Shown in pieces: positions 5,495 through 8,463 of a stretch of DNA of 8,463 nucleotides; the stretch's first letter is position 1; every line of letters begins with the position of its first letter. Under the pieces are notes generated by a model. It saw only the letters and a program-made list of their open reading frames with translations, was not told where the DNA came from and searched no databases. The stretch is from Stomatobaculum sp. (GTDB lineage Bacteria; Bacillota_A; Clostridia; Lachnospirales; Lachnospiraceae). The position numbers and the translations under genes were made by a program. The DNA lies in contig JAFSYO010000116.1 of NCBI GenBank assembly GCA_017449925.1, positions 1 to 8,463 on the forward strand, read 5' to 3'.

Positions 5495-5559
5495 AGGTGT
5501 CAGGCACCTTTACATACTAAAGTGTCAGGCACTGTTACATACTAAAGTGCCTGACACCT
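5495..5559. repeat. REP-like GTGTCAGGCAC cluster, three copies
   Basis: AGGTGTCAGGCACCT (5495-5509) and AAAGTGTCAGGCACT (5519-5533) lie in direct orientation. AAAGTGCCTGACACCT (5544-5559) is inverted. The first and third can pair as a long hairpin with 14 of 15 matches. The spacer TTACATACT follows both direct copies (5510-5518 and 5535-5543), giving a 25-base tandem period. The cluster starts seven bases after the SDR stop. Known REP/BIME elements are intergenic, imperfectly palindromic and mobilised by TnpA-type (RAYT) transposases; membership here is inference from structure. It may also act as a transcriptional attenuator or mRNA 3' stabiliser. Confidence 0.75.
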
Positions 5560-5593
5560 GCAGAGGGCACCTGCAGATGGCACCTGCAGAGAA
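5555..5593. repeat. 13-base tandem repeat running into the aminotransferase ribosome binding site
   Basis: CACCTGCAGAGGG (5555-5567), CACCTGCAGATGG (5568-5580) and CACCTGCAGAGAA (5581-5593) are three adjacent copies. The first begins inside the last REP-like copy (shared CACCT), suggesting the array arose by duplicating the REP edge. The third merges into AAAGGA (5592-5597), the ribosome binding site seven bases before the start codon at 5605. Confidence 0.85.
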
Positions 5594-5604
5594 AGGACAT
5601 ATCC

Positions 5605-6801
5605 ATGCGGAACTTTATTTCTGACAAAATGAGCACGATCGGTCTTTCCGGCATCCGCAAGGTGAACGAAAAGGCCCTGGCGATGGAGAGAGCGGGGAAA
5701 AAGGTCATTCATTTTGAGATCGGAAGGCCCGACTTCGATACGCCGGAATACATCAAGAAGGCAGCGGTGTCAAGCCTGAACCGGGGCGAGGTGTTCTACA
5801 CTTCAAACCTGGGCGACATGGGGCTCCGGGAAGCCATCGCGGAGAAGCTGAACAAGCAGAACCACATCCCGTACAAGGCCGAGAACATCATGGTCTCCGT
5901 GGGCCTCTCCGAGGCGATCTTCGACGCCCTGATGGCCATTCTGGACGAGGGTGATGAGCTCCTGGTGCCGGATCCGGTCTGGATGAACTACATCAACGTC
6001 CCGAAGGTCCTGGGCGCGGTCCCGGTGAGCTACACCCTGAAGGAAGAGAACGGCTACCAGATGGATCTCGACGAGATCCGCGAAAAGATCACCGACCGAA
6101 CCAAGCTCCTGGTGCTGGTGACGCCGAACAACCCCACCGGCAGCACCCTGACCCGGGAGACACTGGATGGTCTCGCGAAGATCGCCATCGAAAAAGATAT
6201 CCTGGTATTCGCGGACGAGGTCTACGAGCGTCTGATCTACGACGGCGCGGAGCATGTGAGCATCGCCTCCCTTCCCGGTATGCTGGAGCGCACCTTCACC
6301 TTCAACGGCTTTTCCAAGGCCTACTCCATGACCGGCTGGCGTCTCGGCTATGTGGCGGCTCCGGTGGAGTACGTGAAGGAAGTGAACAAACTGCACCAGA
6401 ACGCTGTCACCTGCGCCCCCTCCTTCGTCCAGAAGGCCGGCATCGTCGCACTCAGGGATGAGGGAAATGAAGTGGCGGAGATGGTGGAAGAGTACAAGCG
6501 GAGAAGAGACTATGCGGTGAAGGCCATCAATGAGACACCCGGCTTAAGCTGCAGCACTCCCGGCGGCGCTTTCTACATCTTCATCAACTGCACCGAGGTC
6601 TGCAGAAAGACCGGCATGACCAGCCAGGAACTCGCGGAATACCTGCTGGAGAACGCCTGTATCGCCATGGTGGCAGGATCTGTATTCGGTAAAGCAGGAG
6701 AGGGATTCATTCGGATGTCCTTCGCCAACAGCTATGAAAACATCGTGGAAGGCCTGAAGAGAATGCGGGAAGCAGTGGAGAAGATCCTGGGAGAGAACTG
6801 A
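5605..6801 (+). CDS. Class I/II PLP-dependent aminotransferase
   Basis: The 398-residue length and motifs fit fold-type I aminotransferases of the AspC/AraT-like group, which move an amino group between an amino acid and a 2-oxo acid. Expected residues are present: GRPDFDTP near the N-terminus (40-47), NPTG with N176 contacting the cofactor, D204 in FADEVYERLIYDG pairing with the pyridine nitrogen, the Schiff-base lysine K238 in FNGFSKAYSMTGWRLGY, R246 for the phosphate, and R370 in FIRMSFANS as the substrate alpha-carboxylate anchor. No signal peptide or truncation is seen. The start has AAAGGA seven bases upstream. The residues do not settle the amino donor; aspartate, aromatic or branched-chain specificity are all possible. 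Its neighbours, an amino acid/dicarboxylate-type symporter and an SDR protein, suggest a catabolic role. No clear promoter of its own is visible in the REP-filled 116-base spacer, so it may be read from the SDR promoter. Confidence 0.93.
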   Translation: MRNFISDKMSTIGLSGIRKVNEKALAMERAGKKVIHFEIGRPDFDTPEYIKKAAVSSLNRGEVFYTSNLGDMGLREAIAEKLNKQNHIPYKAENIMVSVGLSEAIFDALMAILDEGDELLVPDPVWMNYINVPKVLGAVPVSYTLKEENGYQMDLDEIREKITDRTKLLVLVTPNNPTGSTLTRETLDGLAKIAIEKDILVFADEVYERLIYDGAEHVSIASLPGMLERTFTFNGFSKAYSMTGWRLGYVAAPVEYVKEVNKLHQNAVTCAPSFVQKAGIVALRDEGNEVAEMVEEYKRRRDYAVKAINETPGLSCSTPGGAFYIFINCTEVCRKTGMTSQELAEYLLENACIAMVAGSVFGKAGEGFIRMSFANSYENIVEGLKRMREAVEKILGEN

Positions 6802-6807
6802 CACAGG

Positions 6808-6855
6808 ACCAGGACAGAACCAGGACAAACCAGAACTGAACCGGAACAGAACTGA
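6808..6855. repeat. Degenerate 10-11-base tandem repeat after the aminotransferase gene
   Basis: ACCAGGACA occurs at 6808 and 6819, ACCAGAACTGA at 6829 and ACCGGAACAGA at 6840, then AACTGA. These are about four drifting copies with a period of 10 or 11 bases, starting just after the aminotransferase stop. The GGAAC core is shared with the 32-base repeat before the FAH gene, which may be coincidence given the short match. Confidence 0.55.
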
Positions 6856-6891
6856 GAGCATACAATACTGAACACGCATCTTTACAGCGTG

Positions 6892-6917
6892 CCCGGAGTC
6901 TAAGATCGGGCTCCGGG
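6892..6917 (+). terminator. Possible terminator or leader hairpin before the symporter gene
   Basis: CCCGGAG (6892-6898) and CTCCGGG (6911-6917) form a perfect 7-bp GC-rich stem around a 12-base loop. It is followed by TATTATTCTG, not a clean T-run. It could be a weak terminator for the aminotransferase transcript or a structured leader of the symporter mRNA. A TACAAT box at 6861-6866 resembles a -10 element, but I see no partner -35 box. Confidence 0.45.
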
Positions 6918-6975
6918 TATTATTCTGCTCAAAAGTGAGACCTGCACCCCCAGGAGGGGAGAAAGAGAGACAAAT

Positions 6976-8229
6976 ATGGAAGGGAAAAAGAAAATGAGCC
7001 TTGCGACGAAGACCTTTATCGGCTTCGGACTTGGCATCATCATCGGACTTATCGCCGGGGAGAAGGCAAGCGTCATCAAACCTCTGGGAACTATCTTTCT
7101 GAATATGATCAAGATGATCGTGGTGCCCATGGTATTCTGCTCCATCACAGCAGGTGTGGCGAGCCTGGGCGACATCACGAAGCTCCGGAACATCGGCGCC
7201 AAGGTCCTGATCATTTACGCTGTAACCTCAGCCATCTCCACCGTCATCGGCTTCGGCGTGGCGACTGTCATCAATCCCGGGAAGGGATTCGACATGAACG
7301 CTCTCGGTGAGACAGCCTATGAAGCCAAGGAGATGCCCAGCGTCATCGACACGGTCATCGATATGTTCCCCAGCAACGTTTTCCAGTCCTTCACCAACGG
7401 CAATATGCTTCAGATCATCGTCTTCGCTATTTTCCTCGGTGTCGCGCTCATCATGATGGGCGAAGAGGGAAAGCGGATGACAGAGGCAGTGCAGTCCATG
7501 GCGAATGCCATGTATAAGATCACCGGCATCGTCATGGAGTTCTCTCCCATCGGCGTGTGCGCGCTGCTGGCGGATTCAGTCGGTTCGTACGGGCTTAAGA
7601 TCTTCGGGCCGCTGGGCAAGCTGATCCTGACGGTCTATGTGGCTGATGTGGTCCTGATCCTCCTGATGTACATCCCGATGCTGATCTTCCTGGCGAGATT
7701 CCCGGTCGCAAAATTCTTCAAGGGCATCCTTCCGCTCTGGGCTGTGACTCTCAGCACCACCAGCAGTGCGGGCTCCCTTCCCCTCACCACCTCCATCACC
7801 AACAAGGATTTCGGCGTCTCTCCGGAACTCTCTTCCTTCAGCCTGCCCCTGGGCGCTACCATCAATATGAACGGAGGATGCATCTTCTACGCGGCGGCGA
7901 TCGTACTGACAGCGCAGATCTACGGTATGCAGCTCGGCGCGGCGGAACTCTTTACCATCATCTTCACCACGGTCCTGGTGGCTATGGGCTGCCCGGGAGT
8001 TCCCGGCGGCGCCATCATCATGACGACGATCCTTCTGACCAACATGGGCCTTCCCCTGGAGATCGTAGGCCTGATCGCCGGCATCTTCCGCATTATCGAT
8101 ATGGCGGACACCACCTTCAATGTCACCGGGGACGTCGTCTCCACCCTCTGCGTCGCCAGAAGCGAGAATATGTTCGACAGAGAACCGGGAGAGGCAGGAC
8201 CTTCCATGCCGAGCGCCAGTCCTTCATAA
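6976..8229 (+). CDS. Dicarboxylate/amino acid:cation symporter (DAACS) family protein
   Basis: This 417-residue multi-pass membrane protein belongs to the GltP/DctA/GltPh family, which imports amino acids or dicarboxylates with Na+ or H+. Family landmarks are the N-terminal KMIVVPMVFCSI (46-57), hairpin 1 with TTSSAGSLP (261-269), the TM7 signature PLGATINMNGG (291-301), hairpin 2 with CPGVPGGAI (339-347), and the TM8 signature DMADTTFNVTGD (375-386). Two family-defining positions differ. The TM7 NMD motif reads N297-M-N299, and the TM8 arginine that in GltPh (R397) holds the substrate side-chain carboxylate is D378. The conserved TM8 N382 and D386 are kept. These changes argue against a standard glutamate/aspartate substrate. 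The last 20 or so residues are Pro/Ser/Gly-rich and probably disordered. A purine tract at 6952-6970 (AGGAGGGGA onward) supplies the ribosome binding site, though its best core lies 16-18 bases from the ATG. M7 is another possible start. A hairpin-rich spacer follows. Confidence 0.92.
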   Translation: MEGKKKMSLATKTFIGFGLGIIIGLIAGEKASVIKPLGTIFLNMIKMIVVPMVFCSITAGVASLGDITKLRNIGAKVLIIYAVTSAISTVIGFGVATVINPGKGFDMNALGETAYEAKEMPSVIDTVIDMFPSNVFQSFTNGNMLQIIVFAIFLGVALIMMGEEGKRMTEAVQSMANAMYKITGIVMEFSPIGVCALLADSVGSYGLKIFGPLGKLILTVYVADVVLILLMYIPMLIFLARFPVAKFFKGILPLWAVTLSTTSSAGSLPLTTSITNKDFGVSPELSSFSLPLGATINMNGGCIFYAAAIVLTAQIYGMQLGAAELFTIIFTTVLVAMGCPGVPGGAIIMTTILLTNMGLPLEIVGLIAGIFRIIDMADTTFNVTGDVVSTLCVARSENMFDREPGEAGPSMPSASPS

Positions 8230-8240
8230 TTCAAATTTAC

Positions 8241-8313
8241 GGTGCCTGGCACTTTTACACACAAAAGTGTCAGGCACCTTTGCGAGGTACCGTAATAAAG
8301 TGCCTGACACCTT
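8241..8313. repeat. Second REP-like GTGTCAGGCAC cluster, three copies
   Basis: GGTGCCTGGCACTTTT (8241-8256) and AAAAGTGTCAGGCACC (8263-8278) form a 16-bp stem with one mismatch around a six-base ACACAC loop. A third, inverted copy (AAAGTGCCTGACACCTT) lies at 8297-8313. The core matches the cluster at 5495-5559, so the two belong to one dispersed family. The stem begins 12 bases after the symporter stop and ends in TTT, so it may also help end that transcript. Confidence 0.75.
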
Positions 8314-8329
8314 AATGGACACCTTAATG
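8306..8329. repeat. 12-base direct duplication at the edge of the REP-like cluster
   Basis: GACACCTTAATG is present twice in tandem (8306-8317 and 8318-8329). The first copy is part of the third REP-like unit; the second lies in the spacer leading to the LysR promoter. This mirrors the 13-base duplications at the edge of the other cluster. Confidence 0.8.
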
Positions 8330-8340
8330 TGTGGTAAAAT
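8312..8340 (+). promoter_or_regulatory. Candidate promoter of the LysR-type gene
   Basis: TAAAAT (8335-8340) is preceded by TGG, giving an extended -10 element. A weak -35 candidate, TTAATG (8312-8317), lies 17 bases upstream within the 12-base duplication. Transcription would start near 8347 and leave a leader of about 50 bases. The extended -10 is the stronger half of the evidence. Confidence 0.45.
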
Positions 8341-8395
8341 AGACCGTATCGCGAATGCCCGCTATTAGTATGCGGCTGTACAGAGGGGCGGTGCC

Positions 8396-8463
8396 ATGAA
8401 GAACAGATATTACGAATATGTACGAACCATCGCGGAGGAGGGGAGTTTTTCCAGGGCGGCGCA
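8396..8463 (+). CDS. LysR-type transcriptional regulator (3' end beyond the window)
   Basis: Only the first 22 complete codons are present. MKNRYYEYVRTIAEEGSFSRAA is the start of the LysR winged helix-turn-helix domain: helix 1 followed by the near-invariant GSFSxAA turn leading into helix 2. AGAGGGG (8382-8388) sits seven bases before the ATG. LysR proteins commonly control neighbouring metabolic or transport genes in response to a small-molecule inducer. Here the gene is codirectional with and downstream of the symporter, not divergent from it, so control of the preceding genes is possible but not implied by layout. The effector domain is not visible. Confidence 0.85.
   Translation, partial: MKNRYYEYVRTIAEEGSFSRAA

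Noticed and set aside
5803..6396. 197-residue minus-strand open frame opposite the aminotransferase
   Set aside because: Antisense shadow of a GC-rich gene with intact catalytic motifs on the + strand.
6802..6975. Riboswitch or attenuator leader before the symporter gene
   Set aside because: Only one simple hairpin is visible, with no alternative pairing, leader peptide or known riboswitch core.

Overview
The window is a GC-rich stretch of what is most likely a Clostridia chromosome, probably Lachnospiraceae or a close relative. The clue is the conserved block ecfA2-ecfT-truA, which in this class normally sits at the end of the ribosomal-protein region (ecfA1-ecfA2-ecfT-truA-rplM-rpsI). The EcfT C-terminal motif (ARCYHGG) and the purine-rich ribosome binding sites also fit. 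All seven recognisable genes lie on the + strand. The taxonomic call is inference from gene order and protein style.

Layout. (1) Positions 1-2891 form a housekeeping block. It holds the 3' part of ecfA2, then ecfT overlapping its stop by one base, then truA after a 31-base gap. TruA is unusually long, with an internal low-complexity insertion and a C-terminal extension of about 145 residues. A stem-loop terminator overlaps the truA stop codon. (2) Positions 2892-3629 are 738 bases without a credible gene, where rplM would usually be expected. They hold an array of four related, about 40-base palindromic elements at offsets of 85, 95 and 85 bases, then a 32-base tandem repeat just upstream of the next gene. 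(3) Positions 3630-8229 hold four metabolic genes: a fumarylacetoacetate-hydrolase (FAH) family enzyme, a short-chain dehydrogenase/reductase (SDR) family protein with a non-standard active site, a class I PLP aminotransferase, and a dicarboxylate/amino acid:cation symporter family protein. (4) The window ends with the first codons of a LysR-type regulator.

How the genes may work together. The ECF genes supply the energising module of vitamin/metal importers, and TruA makes pseudouridine in the tRNA anticodon arm. The second block looks like uptake and catabolism of an amino acid or organic acid: a symporter, a transaminase, a reductase-like protein and an FAH-fold enzyme. They are not clearly one operon: a strong terminator separates the FAH gene from the SDR gene, and hairpin-rich spacers follow the SDR gene and the symporter gene. 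The substrate cannot be read from the sequence. The SDR and the symporter both differ from family norms at specificity or catalytic positions, so textbook annotations (3-oxoacyl reductase, glutamate transporter) should not be copied across.

Most notable beyond the genes are the spaced palindrome array, two clusters of REP-like GTGTCAGGCAC hairpins around the aminotransferase-symporter pair, and short tandem duplications (periods about 10-32 bases) in nearly every spacer and in the truA linker.
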